DNA of 64,000 bases, taken from the NCBI GenBank assembly GCA_023512835.1, contig CM042088.1, positions 3,464,078 to 3,528,077 of the forward strand, written 5' to 3'. The notes under the pieces were generated by a model. The model saw nothing but the letters and a program-made list of their open reading frames with translations, did no database searches and was not told where the DNA came from. Shown here piece by piece: positions 47,335 through 59,825 of the stretch (positions are counted from its first letter, which is position 1; each line of letters opens with the position of its first letter). Source of the stretch: Taxillus chinensis. Its lineage: Eukaryota > Streptophyta > Magnoliopsida > Santalales > Loranthaceae. The translations under genes and the position numbers were made by a program.

Positions 47335-48288
47335 TTATTAGGATCTATTAAGCAGCTGAGATGGCATTGATTAATCAACTAACATGCTGCTAGTACGCAT
47401 TCACCCCAAAATTGCGCAAATGATCCAAAAATCAAAGTGCTCTTTCCACATTCATAATATGTTATGTTTTTGTTCAACCCACCCGTTTTGTTGAGGTATC
47501 CCAATACAATACAAGAGGTCTTGACTGAAAGAAATAATCACAAAGGCAATGAAATTCAGTGCCATTGTCGCTTCTAATTCTCTTTATTTTCTTATCAAAT
47601 TGACGGTCAACTAACACAACAAAATTTAAAAATATAGGCCGGATCTCATATTTATTGGATAACAAATAAATTCAAACAGCACGGGAATAATCATCAACGA
47701 TTGTCAAGTAATACGTTGTCTTATGCGAAGGAGTTCTAAATCACAATATACTAATTCAAATAGGCTACCAGCATTAGTCTCACTTAAGGAAAAATTATCT
47801 CGACGTTGCTTAGCACGAGGAAACACATCACACACCTAGGAACTATGACTTCTAGGCAATTGATTGATAGCTGGAATAAACTTCAACACATTATTTGAGG
47901 GATGGAAAAGATGTAGTAGCGACCAAACAAGAAAGTGTGATTTTGGATGGTGGATTGCAACTTAATAATGTTCTTTTTGTCACGAGGGATGACCCAAACG
48001 TCGATGCCAGAGATCTAGTAAGGAATCACCATTCACCACCAATGCACGCACTTTCGGTATACTATGAAAAAAGTAAAGTCCACCAATTCTTTCACCCGCT
48101 CCAATCAACATCCTTGTCCTCCGGTCCTGTATTACACATAGTGTATCAGTGGCATGAACACTACAATGAGAGTCATCAATTAATTGAATTACGAAAATCA
48201 AGTTGCATTTTAATTGTGAGACAAAAAGAACATTATTAAACTGCAATCTACCCTTCAAAATCATACTTCCTTGTTTGGTCGCTACTGC
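47335..48288 (-). pseudogene. Copia pre-integrase and integrase fragment
   Basis: Minus-strand frames read GRLQFNNVLFVSQLKCN, CVIQDRRTRMLIGAGER, DLWHRRLGHPS (pre-integrase), then FIPAINQLPRSHS, RIRSDNGTEF (integrase catalytic Asp region) and QFWGECVLA. Stops and frameshifts occur throughout, and an 82-bp inverted duplication interrupts it at 47904-47984. It is part of the same broken minus-strand element as 51130-51885 and 54582-54725; a cluster of LTR fragments (48289-50945) separates the pieces. The pol end is missing. Confidence 0.75.
47904..47984 (+). repeat. Inverted duplication inside copia relic
   Basis: Plus-strand 47904-47984 matches the minus strand of 48205-48288 (shared GTAGCGACCAAACAAG and TTAATAATGTTCTTTTTGTC) at roughly 80-85%. 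It interrupts the normal pre-integrase order between LGHPS and the next residues, with CATCCCTC on both sides. Confidence 0.65.
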
Positions 48289-50232
48289 TGTAAGGACCCG
48301 TACCTAGATAGATTGAAGCTAGCCCCCGAACAGAGTTGGGAATATCTATTCGGTAGTGTGACCTTAACGTGAGCATTTTAAGCTATTATTATCATTAATA
48401 GGATCATTTTAATATTTTGAGGTTCTTATGATCATAATGTTAATATTATTAATAAAATTATTTAAGTATTTTGAATTATTATTGTTATAATAATTAATAT
48501 TATTACTGTTATTATTTATGTAATTATTGAGGTGATTATTATAATTATAATTACTAATCCTATTATTATCGTTATCATTATTTTAAATGTTATTATTATT
48601 ATTATCATTATTATTATTTGAAGAGTATAAATAGAGGTAGAATGTAGGGTAGAAACCCTACGTTTGTTGTGCGCAGAGCTTGGTAAGGGAGGAGCACAGG
48701 ACCTGAAGTAATTGCGTTTAGCAAATTCCTTGAAACTAGATTCAGGTAGGTGTTTTTTTTAATCCTTCGTTATCATTACACATAAAACAGAAGATAATAA
48801 CCATCGTTTGTTATATTTGTTTGATAACACACATGTTTGATTTAGTGCACCCATGAGCAGATGTCAGTTTGCATTCATCCCCTTTTTTATACACTTGATT
48901 GTTAATGGGACACTAGGCCGTTGGTTTTGTGTTGACGACATCGTGCCAATGTGAAAGAAGGGATGTAATGACCCGTGTGTAACCCGTGTGTAAGAAGTCA
49001 ACCACAAACACCTTGGATGTTAGTGCATGTAAGGACCCGTACCTCGAGTTAGTCACAGTTTTGCCTTCTGAGTAGTTTTTCTAGATTTTGACCTAGTGAA
49101 TGGGCTCAAATGAATTCACGTGCAAAAGGAAAGATGCTTAGAATGATGTCCTCTATCTACCACAAAAGTTTCAGGCCAAACGGATGTGTATGTGAGGTGC
49201 ACGTGAAATGGGTCCAATTCACGTGCAAGTGTGGTTGTCTTCTAAATGATGCAAGGAGGCTAGGGGTGAAGTTTGAGAGCATTTGGAGTGCATATAGAGT
49301 TGCACGTGAATTGGGGAATTCACGTGCAAATTGGCGTGCAGCCATATTTTTGCATGGTTCCCTTGGTTTTGACATTCTAATGATCTTTCTCCAAAGGACC
49401 ATGTTGAAATTCTGAGTATTTTGGCCTATATGGGTGCAGAAAGGTGCTAACTTGTGTGATCAAAACTACGTCGTTTTGATGCTGGGATTCACTTAATCAA
49501 AACTACGTCGTTTTGATGTTGTATTGTCTATATAAGGAGGAGAAGCCCCTCTACTTTAGGTTTAAGGTTTGTTGCTCCACCAGCCGTCGCGGAGAGAGAG
49601 AGAGAGAGAGAGAGGGAAGGAGAGCTTCTGGTGGCTGCCGGAGCGTCTTGCGTGGGTGGTCGGAGTCTTGCGTGGAAGCGGGAGCAGGAGAACATACAAG
49701 GTAGGGGTTCTATTCTTCCTAAATCCTCCTCTGTCCTAGGGTCCTAGGGCAGATTATGGGTTATATCTGTTATATATACATATGTATAATTATATGATTT
49801 TGGTTTCTGAAAAGAAATGTGAAGTGTATATTGTATTCTACCCCTTTGTCCAAACCCGGATAAAGGGAGGGTCACGTTCCGGTCTCCTCGGGTTGGAAAT
49901 CCGGGGCGTGACAAGGGACTACCTTCCCCCCCCCCCCCCCCCCCACATGTCTGGACTATCGGACGACATCCGTGATAGGGTCTGATTTAACCCTGCCACG
50001 CAAATAGGATGGAGGAAGGGGTAGCGGCTCCTTGCCGCCCCCACGTGTTTGGGTGTCAGCCCTTACGAGCTGGCAGTGACTGGGCCGATCATTTTGGACC
50101 GGCCTTGTTTTCTCTAGCCCATAGGATTTTCTGCCTTGGCCTAATGTGGAAGGGATTATTTTAGGGCTCAATTTTAAGATTAAGTCTTATTAATCGATTA
50201 TATAAATATTATATGGGGATTAATATTAATTG

Positions 50233-50275
<43 letters not shown>

Positions 50276-50945
50276 TTTGTGGTAAGTTAGTGCTGGATTG
50301 GTGATTTAAATGTTTGTAAGGCTGTTGTACTGAGTCTTGAGTGTTGGACATTTTATTTATTAATTATGTGTAGATTTTGTGATAGACTTGGTGTTGATTG
50401 ATTATGTGTAAGGATTTTGTGATAGAATTGGTTGGGTTAACTGTGCGTCCCACATAGGACTGGCAAGAGGCCACGAATCCCTTATGTGGCTGGTTAATCT
50501 AGGTCCCATATGTGGCGGGTTGTCGTTAGGGACACCATGGGCCCCCATATATGGCTATCTAGTAGTGATTGAGATTCTTAGTATGGGTAGTGGGAATTCC
50601 TTGGATGATTGGATTTTTGGTGCGAACCATTAATAAATGAAATGTGATGTGATGTCTTACTTTGGAATTAAATAGAATCTAATTGTGATAAAATATGACA
50701 CTACACAAGTACAAGCATACACTGTTCATGTAAACTAAAACCTCATGTTATAGGATTGGTGTCAGGGATTACCTATCGGGCATTCGTGCTCACCCTACTT
50801 TATTTATATTTCCTACAGGTTGTAGGGAGTAGCTGGTGGAGCCATAGCAGAGCAGGTCGGGACATCCTTGGTGTAGGATTTATTCTATAAACTTTGTTTG
50901 CTTTACTATTTTACTATTTTATTTTCTGAACTTGGGTTCGTGACA
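48289..50945 (+). mobile_element. Cluster of LTR fragments inserted in copia
   Basis: LTR-type starts occur at 48289 (TGTAAGGACCCGTACC), 48964 (TGTAATGACCCGTGTG) and 49028 (TGTAAGGACCCGTACC). Ends of the GGGGCGTGACA kind occur at 49913, and TTCGTGACA at 50945. TATA boxes lie at about 48627 and 49533. It looks like one LTR (48289-50945) with a second, 886 bp long, inside (49028-49913), but I found no matching target duplications, so deletions or recombination are likely. It also holds ATT-rich trinucleotide tracts (48390-48620), a GA run (49588-49615), a 19-C run (49926-49944) and a TA run (50238-50273). Confidence 0.55.
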
Positions 50946-51129
50946 GTTGTATGAACCTTGTTAATGGAACTTATTTGTGAGTTATTCTGTGTTGGATATT
51001 TATGAGAATTAAATGCATTATCATACTCTTTTAAATAAATTTTGAATTTAATTAATTAGATAATTCTACCCTGTTATAGTATTGTATAGGATTGGATTAG
51101 TCACAAATTATAGTGCTCATCGTTCCACC

Positions 51130-51885
51130 TCATGTAGGACCATGTCCACCGCGTGGATGGTCCCCCCACCACTTAGGGAAGCCATGAAGTTGGAAACATG
51201 AAGCCTTATCGTGGCCCCCTCTATTGCAATGGTTGCAATTTTTTTTTGAATTTATCAGAATAATGAGGCTTACCACAAGAGTCAAAGGTGAGCCTAAATG
51301 CCATGAGATTGTCACGAGGCACATGAACAGCTAACTCCCCTCGTTGCAGGGTCTCATCTTGGATCAGTTGCTGATAGGCATCATCGATGTTTGGTGAAGG
51401 ATCTTGTGAAAGTAAAGTCGATCTAATTGAAGTACAAGCCTCATCAAGACCAATAAGAAAATGATGCAGGTAATCTTTATTTCATAGATTGGTCATTTGT
51501 TCGTTAATATTGCACGTACATCCACCACAAGTGCAAGATGGAGTCTTAACCAAAGTTACAAGCTCATCCTAAAGATGAGACAAACGCCCAAAGTAGTTCG
51601 ACAACCATTCATCCTTGCCTTGCTTGCATTCTCTAAGAGATGCCTTCAAATGACATATACGAGGACTGCTCACTACACAAAATCACTACCGTAAATGATT
51701 CCATAATGTTCGTGCATCATCATAGTAAGAGAGAGTGGAACGCAATGATGGCTCGATAATATTGAGCAGCCATGCGATAAGCATTGAGTGTACTGTGGTC
51801 CAATTTTCTAATTTCTCAACTGTAGTCGGCTTTGGAATTTTGCCTTCCACAAAACCATATTTTTGCTTTGCTTGTAGTGAGGTGT
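51130..51885 (-). pseudogene. Copia gag fragment with zinc knuckle
   Basis: Minus-strand pieces: KYGFVEGKIP, YLHHFLIGLDEACTSIRS, QLIQDETLQRGELAVHV, and after a frameshift the zinc knuckle CNHCNRGGHDKASCFQLHGF. It continues the gag start at 54725-54582 and precedes the pre-integrase at 48288, with the protease region not found. Several frame breaks. Confidence 0.75.
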
Positions 51886-52462
51886 TGAAAGGAGCGTTTA
51901 TCGCACACGCACTTAAAATAAAATTTAAACTAAATATAGCATAGGGCTAACATAGGTCGTTCACTAATCAGAGGACTTATAAAATTTAATTCAACTTATT
52001 CTTCAAGAAAAATAAAGAAAAAAACTAAGTTAAAGAATTGAGGGGTTTTGTGTGAAATTAAAATTAATTAAAGCAAAAAATTTTAACTAAGAAATTCGAA
52101 TAATCAAAGATGTAACCAGTTTAACTGTTGGAATACTGGAATAGGGTAAACGATTAACCGTAGCGGAAATGAATTTTAAAATTTTAATTCTAGCATACAA
52201 ACACCGGGATCTAAACATGAATCAATTAATTTAATTTTGCGAAGAGTGAAAAGAAGAAACCAAACTGAAGATCGGTAAAGCAAGAACTCTCTTCTTTTTC
52301 CTCCAAGAACAAACTCACGATCTACCTTTGATCGTCCTTAGAGCCACCTAGATTCAATCAACAAATAGCCTTCTCTGCTATTCACCTTCTCAAGGAGTAC
52401 AAGGCTGTGGCACCCTTGGATCAAGGAACAAGAATGCAACCTCTGCTAGGGTTAGCCGTCAC

Positions 52463-52525
<63 letters not shown>

Positions 52526-54581
52526 CTGTCAACGATTGTACATGTGTACTTTAACCTAGGAGGCTATGCATCTATTTATAGACTTAGGGTTACCCTTGTG
52601 CTATTACGCATATGCCCCTTTAGTTAAATAATAATAATACATATTATTAAAACTCTTTAAATAATATGATTATGACGCAACAAAACTAATTAAATAAATA
52701 TCTAATATTATTTATTTATTAAATAAATAAATAATATAATTATTCATTTAATCACATTAAATGGATAAAATATTTATTATTTATTTAATTAATTTAATTA
52801 AATAAATAACCATGTGAAATATATTTAACTCTTAAATATATATTGACACACGTTAATTAATTAGCTCTTAAACACAGCTAGAGAATTATCTTACAACGAT
52901 CCAGCACTCCATACAAGAATAAATAGTGCTAGCAAGAGGGACCAAATGGAGCCACTTAATCGAAGCTCCAATAAATAATATTTAATTAATTAATCTCATT
53001 AATCAATTAAATCATTATTTATTAGTTTTAGTCTAAGCCACGATCAGGGACTAAAACTGCACTCTAAGATTAAGCAGATATAATTACAAGAATCCACAAC
53101 AAAAGATTTATCCATCGATATAACTGATTGCCATGTGATATGATCCTCTACTATGATATTCATAATTAGAGACCGGTATCAATAGATTACATTCAACCTC
53201 TCTAATTATATCTTTGTCCATGTGTTACTATTAATTCTCCAATGGGCGACCTATTCATAATCTAATCATGAATTAGGATTTATAACAAATTATATCTAAT
53301 ATAATTACAAGTGCTTGATTCACCTAAGAATCCTGAATTAAATAATATGAGAATATCATTACTCTTTGTATAACAAAGCAGTGGATTCCATGCACCTGAC
53401 TTGATGCTCCCACTATCTATAATATTATATCTCCAAAATATCGAGGTATTTGAAGCACTAAGCCTCTCACTCATTGATAAGTCAAAAGACATAAATTATA
53501 GATATGAGTTAATCAAATGGTCTGGATTAAGATCAATCCATAAATCAGTCATCCAGTGATAGAATAGAAAGTTCTTCATATAATGCAACAGATATTAGTT
53601 GAATAACTTATTCTATCATGATCCTGTTCAATATGTATGATTACATACTGGCACTACTGTCTGTAAACTCTTTACAATGATCCTAGACTAGATCACTCCC
53701 ACTATGGAAATAGTCTGCACCACAATCTTATTAGAATAGAGCATCCCAAACTCCATTCACCGATTGTGAACCAATTTTATACTTAGTCTAATTAGTCGAT
53801 CTATTATATGTGTCTTACATATACCCAGTAATAGACTTTGATAAGTAATGGGATGTTATGATGCTTAGCCACATAAGAAAGCAGAATAATGCAATCTAAT
53901 AAATACTTAAACAAAATATATTTCAATTAATCAGAAATAATCTTTACATAATTAGGATTACATGTTGCTTTATATAGCACTATCCTAACATTAACTTCAC
54001 ACCTGAATGCTGTTTATCACTATCCCAAAAGATAAATTAGATAAATTATGGCCCCATAATTTAAATGCACCAAGACACCATGAATACAATTAAATTATGA
54101 ATTCATTCCAACCAAATAATTATGAATCAATTTTCAAAAGACTGCCCGTTCCCTACGAAATAAATCTTTTAACTCAAATAAAACATTAACGCACGGTGAA
54201 TTATTAAATCAACACTCAACCGAGATATTAAATTAACAAATCAACGAGATAGAGAATTAATTCATAGCATATAAAATATCAAATTAAATATTAAAACATG
54301 GATTCAAAACAAGCATCCAAAGTGTTGTGCTAAACCGATTACAAAATACTTACCCCTCTATGGGTTGAAAAATATCAAGTCTGTTCAGAAAAATTAAAAC
54401 AGCGGAATAATCGATTAAACATTAAAAACCACCAAAATTAATATTAGATCTATAAAAGTGAATAAAATAGTAAATAATTAAAATTGGGGAAAACTATTAT
54501 AAAAATGCATTAATTCAACAAAATATTCAATTAAAGCCCATAAATTACATGCAAATTTAATGACAAATTCTGCAATTATCA
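51886..54581 (-). mobile_element. Non-coding LTR-like insertion splitting copia gag
   Basis: It interrupts gag exactly between ...SRAIRT (54582 side) and SLQAKQKYGF (51885 side). Ends read TGATAATTGC and CTCCTTTCA on the minus strand (TG...CA). The 5-bp flanks (GGTGT, TGTGC) do not match, so the borders are provisional. AT-rich, without coding sequence. It contains a TC microsatellite (52466-52523) and a minus-strand TATA-like CTATATAAAGC near 53970. Confidence 0.4.
52466..52523 (+). repeat. (TC)29 microsatellite
   Basis: 58 bases of perfect TC repeat. Confidence 0.95.
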
Positions 54582-54725
54582 TGTGCGAATAGCCCTTGAC
54601 CATTCATCATAATTCGGGTCACGCTATTGAATTGGTGTAATCACGTTGCCAAGATTATCATTTGACCCAAGAAAATACGCCATATTGACCTTCTTATCAT
54701 CACCTCCCTCCATAGTCGTGCATGG
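54582..54725 (-). pseudogene. Copia gag N-terminus and primer site
   Basis: The minus frame starts MEGGDDKKVNMAYFLG, about 35 bp after the primer site TGGTATCAGAGC (54773-54762), and reads to SRAIRT with one in-frame stop. This marks the 5' end of the broken copia element. Its 5' LTR (ending ...AAGTTTTATCA) lies from 54774 rightwards and is cut by the hAT-type MITE; a possible LTR start (TGTGATTGTCC, minus) is near 55571. Confidence 0.7.
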
Positions 54726-54910
54726 AGTGTGATGTTGAACAAATGATCTTTAAAGAGAATGCTCTGATACCATGATAAAACTTATTTTCTATTCTCATGC
54801 ATTTCTCAATACATATGTACATATAAATAAATGTCTACATCCTCCAATTCGGTATACTTCTAAAATAGGAATGGTTCCTATTTTTATATAGAATCCTAAA
54901 TAATGAATAT

Positions 54911-55534
54911 TAGGGGTGTGTATCTATCCATTTAACCAACTCTATTCGTCTGACTCAACCTGAACCTACCCACTACTCGCAAATAAAATTTATCCAAATA
55001 AGTGTGTTAGTTGAAAATTTTATTTTATGGTAAGTGAGGTCAGTTGGCGGGTGAGAATGCTTAAACCCGCTACTAACTTGACCTGCTAGACTCCATTATA
55101 AAAATAGAGTAAACCTTATCATTTATCTATTAGACATTAGTTTATTATCGTCTTTCTCATTGTAAGAGGTGAGAGTTATGCAGCATGACGTCTATGATTG
55201 TGAGTTTGTGATGTTGCAATCCATAAATCTCGTATATTTTCTCATTTGTAATTATAAATACTTAGTGAATAAAATAATATATTTTTGATTATAATTATTT
55301 TATATTTTATATGTTTCATTTTTTTAATGTATATCATTTAATTATATACCGATAAATGACGGTTGGCACCCGCTCAATCCACCATACCCGCTAGTTAGTA
55401 CCTGCTAAAATTTTAACAAACTCGCTGATTATTGAGGTTGACAGGTCAGGTTAAAGAATTTACCACCCATTAATGATGAGTCGGTTAATGATTTAGCCTT
55501 TTATCCGACCCCTCCTGACTCATGCACACCCCTA
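54911..55534. mobile_element. hAT-type non-autonomous element (624 bp)
   Basis: The inverted ends TAGGGGTGTGTAT and, reversed, TAGGGGTGTGCAT are flanked by the identical 8-bp duplication ATGAATAT (54903-54910, 55535-55542). Both the terminal sequence and the 8-bp duplication are typical of plant hAT elements. No transposase. It is inserted in the copia 5' LTR region. Confidence 0.85.
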
Positions 55535-55749
55535 ATGAATATGACCGAATTTGGAAGATTGGACAATCACAAAATCAACGCACTCTCCCATAATAGCACA
55601 ATTCTATTGATAGAAATAAAATGTAGTATCATTGACCAATAATTATAGTATGTTTCTCAACAAATAGTCATTCAATTATGATTAAATAATTTAAATTGTA
55701 CTTTTATACCAGATACTATAGATGAAATAATATAAAATTATTCAGCATG

Positions 55750-56385
55750 TTAGAGCATCTCTAATCTACATTAGCTAAAATGAATAGTAAAAGCAAATTT
55801 TAGCTTGCTACAATACCATTTTAGCTAATGATACTCTAATATTACATTATCTATAGTTTTGCTTAAATTTTATTTGTTCCAAATTACTCTTTTTCTAAAA
55901 TCCCTAATCCCTAGTAGGTTTTCTAGGTAGATGAGCGCCGTTGCGCGTGGCAACCAAGACACGGCTCCACAAGGTTCGCTTCCGCTTCCAAATCTGCGCC
56001 TCCCTCTCCGGAAACCCCGTCCGATCTGAATCGGCCAGTCGCCAGATCGCTAGAGCAAGGGAAACAAAGCCCCCCATCTGTTGGGAGGGCGCGCGTGCAA
56101 CGGGGAGCAACATTAGGAGGGGGGTGCCGCTGTCTTCTTTCGCGAACCGCAGGGGGAGGGGGGACATGTGATGCAGGGAGAGGGGAAGCCGCCAGCCGCC
56201 ATTGGGGGGGGAGGGGGGAGACGTGCGATGCAGGCGTGGGAGGGAGAGGAACTGCATTGGGGGTGGTGCAATAATGGGAGGGACTAGGTTGGAAAATTGT
56301 TTGCATTGCTGAGTTGACATCAATAGCCAAAGCTAAAGCTAAAGCCATATTTGGCTTTTTTTGCTCTAAGGAGATAAGTAATTCT
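55750..56385. mobile_element. MITE-like element with GC-rich core (first of three)
   Basis: AT-rich arms with weak inverted ends (TTAGAGCATC on the left, TTAGAGCA when the right is reversed) and arm motifs TTTTAGCT / AGCTAAAG. They enclose a GC-rich core (about 55925-56260) with G runs. Frames through the core are Pro/Arg-rich and not credible genes. No target duplication was fixed. Confidence 0.4.
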
Positions 56386-56404
56386 TCAATTTTATTTTGG
56401 CTTA

Positions 56405-57262
56405 GTTTGGCAATGCTGTGCTTTTCAAAGAAGCTGCTTTTAGCTGTGCTGGAAAAATAAGCTGCTGTGAAAATAAGCAGGTAAGTATTTGGTAAAAAAT
56501 AATTTTAAAAGTACTTTAATTTTTAAAAGCAGTTATAAGTGTTTGGTAAATTAAAAACAAAAGTGTTGTGAAAATATAAAAGACACAAATAGCCTTTTTT
56601 ATTTTTTGTATAATTAAAAATAATAATAATCCTCTCTCCCATTCCCACTTCCGCTGCCCCGTTGCTCTTAGCCCCCAACCGCCCGCCGGCCACTAGCCCC
56701 AACACCCGCCGCCGTCTACACCCCATCCCCACCTCCGCCACCCCCCACCTCCCCACCAGCCCCCACCCCCGCCGCTTATCTCGCTCCCCATCCCCGCCAG
56801 CCCCAAACCCCCCTTCATCCCCACCTCCCCGCCAGCCCCCACCTCCCGCCAACCCCCGCCGCCGATCCGCTCCCCATCCCCACCCTCGCCAATCCCAACC
56901 CCCCACCTCTCCACCCCCATTTAGCCCCAGTTAACCCCTGCCGCTGACCTGCAAACAACATACATGATTTACGGATGAAGAGTCTTGGAGAATTTGGGGC
57001 GCTAGGGTATGATTTTTAAAATGCCAATTTTAATAAATTGCAGTGAGGCGAGGGAGAAAATTGTCATTTAAAATTTTTAAAAACTGCTTCTTGCTTAAGC
57101 AGCTTTTAAAAGCAACCCTGGAATTGCTTCTGCTTTTTATCTAAAAAAAGCAGAAACTTTTTTTATAAGCACTTTTAAAAAATTTACCAAACATCTTTTG
57201 CTGTTTCTGCTTATTTTATAAGCAGAAGCAGCTTCCTAGAAGCATTTGCAAACTGGCCCTTT
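56405..57262. mobile_element. MITE-like element with C-rich core (second of three)
   Basis: Ends: TTAGTTTGGCAATGCT on the left; right end reversed GGCCAGTTTGCAAATGCT. Arms share TTTGGTAAA and AAGCAGC motifs in opposite orientation. The core 56640-56945 is about three-quarters G+C with a strong C bias (CCCCACCTCC-type runs). The long frames here (for example 56662-56934) are low-complexity. Confidence 0.5.
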
Positions 57263-57907
57263 GTTATCTTCGAAAGGAAGAAAGGGACTTAAACTTATTA
57301 TTATATAATTAGGTATAAGATTAAAGAGGGCATGCAATGGTCAAACCATTTAAAAGAAAAATCTCTATTATTATTATTATTATCATTATTATATAACTAT
57401 ATAATTACTATTAATTAATTAAAAGAAAGATCTGTGATTCGTTCCCTCTTTTTTATTTCTACTGGGTGCTGAAATGTTCGACTAGGTGTGTTTTTTTGTG
57501 AATAATGAAGAATGTGATAAATTCTCGAAAAATGGGGAAGTGAGGTGGAAATTAACAAAACTATTAATTGGCAAGAGACAACTATTAATTTCTAAATCAT
57601 TTACTCAAACGGAGACACCCATGCCGTCTCAGGTTTTGCGTTTGGCCTCTACCCATAAATACAACAAACAAAATAGAGAGAGGGCGTGTGTGTTTGTAAT
57701 TTTATTTTATTCTATATTTTACATTTATTGGTTTTAACTGAATGGCGTCAACTATTGATTGAGTTGCTAATCCAATTTGAAAATCGGATCCCTTTACAAT
57801 AATTCTAGGTGCAATCCAAGGTGATAAAAGTGATGAATTTATCTACCGAGTATCATAATTATTTTCCATTAGAGATTCAATTCAAACATTTTCACTAATA
57901 TATTATT
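57263..57907. other. Stretch between MITE-like elements, no gene seen
   Basis: AT-rich with ATT repeats near 57368-57395. The plus frame at 57486-57737 has no recognisable domain or splice context. Confidence 0.45.
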
Positions 57908-58516
57908 GGCTATATTTGGTATCTGTTTTTCGTAAACTATTTTTTAAATTGCTTTCGGTAAAATTAAAAACGTTTTTTTTGTTTGGCTTCAGTTTTCTGG
58001 AAATTCTATATTTCGTATTACTCGCATAGCGCCACGCCGGTGGGGGAAGTCGCGTTGGGCGGTGGAGATCTCGCTGGGCGGGGTAGTGCCGTTGGACAGG
58101 TAGACCTGGCAGCGGGAGGGCATCTCGACGGGAGGGGAGGTTGCGCCGGGCGGGAGAGGTTGCGCTAGGCAGGGGGAGGTCGCCGGGTGGGTAGATCAAG
58201 CAACGGGAGGGCGTCTTGATGGGAGGAGGTTGTGTCGGGCGGCAAGATTTGACAGCGGGGAGGCGTCGCGCAGGGGGGAGGTCGCGCGGGGGGTGGTGTT
58301 GCGCAACGGGGAGGTCGCGCGGTGGGGCGGGGTAGTCGCACAACAGGGGAGGGCGGGGTGGCCGTGCACCGGATGGCGGCGGGCGGTAGCGAGCTTACCG
58401 AAAAACTAACAAAAACAGAATACACTAAAATGAAAACACAAAAAATGTGTTTTCATTTTTATACATTCAAAAACAACTTTTTTCCAAAAATAAAAAATGA
58501 AAACGGATGCCAAAGA
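57908..58516. mobile_element. MITE-like element with G-rich core (third of three)
   Basis: Inverted ends TTTGGTATCTGTTTTTC and, reversed, TTTGGCATCCGTTTTCA. The G-rich core 58028-58395 has a repeated GGGAGGTCGCGC-type pattern. A partial direct duplication of the right flank (GAGTGTTTTCTGTATTT) follows at 58586. Confidence 0.5.
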
Positions 58517-58519
58517 AGA

Positions 58520-59640
58520 AAAAATGAGTGTTTTCTGTATTTGAGTACATAAAACCAAAAAAGAAAATAGTAACCAAAAAAGAAAATGAGTGTTTTCTGT
58601 ATTTAAGTATTCAAATATGTTAATAACGTTTTCCGTTGCTAGAGTTTTTTTCTTTCTCCTTTCACTAATATATTGAGTATTAGTATTTACGCAACAAATT
58701 AAAGGTCAACCAGTTATAAACTTTAATCGATCTAAAAGCATCTTCAACTATGATATCTATGAATCCTCTCTATTATAGCTATATAAGTTATTTTAGAGAG
58801 TTAATTTTATATTTATTTCAATCATCTTCTTTATTTTAATTAAATATAAAATATTTTATTATTGTTTTTTAAAATTCAACTGAACCCCACCCACATGGTC
58901 CCTTTGTTTTGTTTTTTTAACCACACCCCCACCCCGGTCAACTCGTGCGCTACCCCCACCTAGTGCTGTGTAGTCGATGGGGTTCTGGTTCAGATAAATG
59001 TTAGGAAAAAAATATTTGGGCTCACCAAAAGCCTATATATATATATATGTCTAACCTATATGGATTGTTGAATCTATGCTTTCCTTCAAATTTGGTAACG
59101 CCAATGTGTCTGCTCTCTTTCTTCACACAACTGATTTCATTGGGACTTCAGTGATGACAGGTGTACCTTAATTTAGCAGTGGCCAAATTGCAAAATTGAG
59201 TCTTGGAAATTAGGTAGACTCCTCCATGGGCTCAAACCCAGGGAGGAATAGCGGTATACGACATCACATAGAGTTGAATCGCAGTAACAACGGCTTGGTT
59301 GGCTCCCCCTCTACCGATGACTGTCGTTGGTGGATGACGAGGCCGTGTGTGGTGGTGAAGGTGGAAGAGGAGGTCGATAGAGCAGAGGAGGAAGGGGAGG
59401 TCAGCCGTGCGTCATCCCCCCTATCCCAAATATGAGATAGAAGATGAGAAAAGATTATAATTTCTCTTCTTACGTTTTCATTGCAACACGTTCCCAAATA
59501 TACAAAAAACTCCAGGGCCGTAAGTTGCCCGCTTATCCCAAATATGGAAGCATCCCTAATATACACACACGCTAATACCATATATATACACATACGCTAA
59601 TACCAAATATACACATACACGCTAATACCAAAAATACACA
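58520..59640. other. Stretch without supported gene
   Basis: AT-rich, with a TA run at 59036-59049. The right end (about 59220-59640) is probably the 3' LTR of the adjacent copia element: it holds four imperfect copies of TACACGCTAATACCAAA (59560-59640). Confidence 0.4.
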
Positions 59641-59667
59641 TACACACTACTCACGCTAATACCCCCC

Positions 59668-59825
59668 TCAAGTTGGAGCATGAAGGTCAGGGATGCCCAA
59701 CTTGCAGAGAATGGCATCAAACAAACGCTTCTCAAGAGCTTTGGTAAGAATATCAGCGAGTTGACTAGAGGAAGATACATATTGAGGACGAATGAGACCA
59801 CGGGAAATCTCATCACGGACAAAGT
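59668..59825 (-). pseudogene. C-terminal end of the copia polyprotein, separated by LTR
   Basis: Reads RDEISRGLIRPQYVSS and onward to LHAPT then a stop. The residue just before (FV) is encoded on the far side of the solo LTR at 61997-62006, with the AAAGT duplication at the junction. Confidence 0.85.

Noticed and set aside
56662..56934. Proline-rich reading frames in the C-rich core
   Set aside because: Low-complexity sequence, open on both strands, no start context or splice sites.
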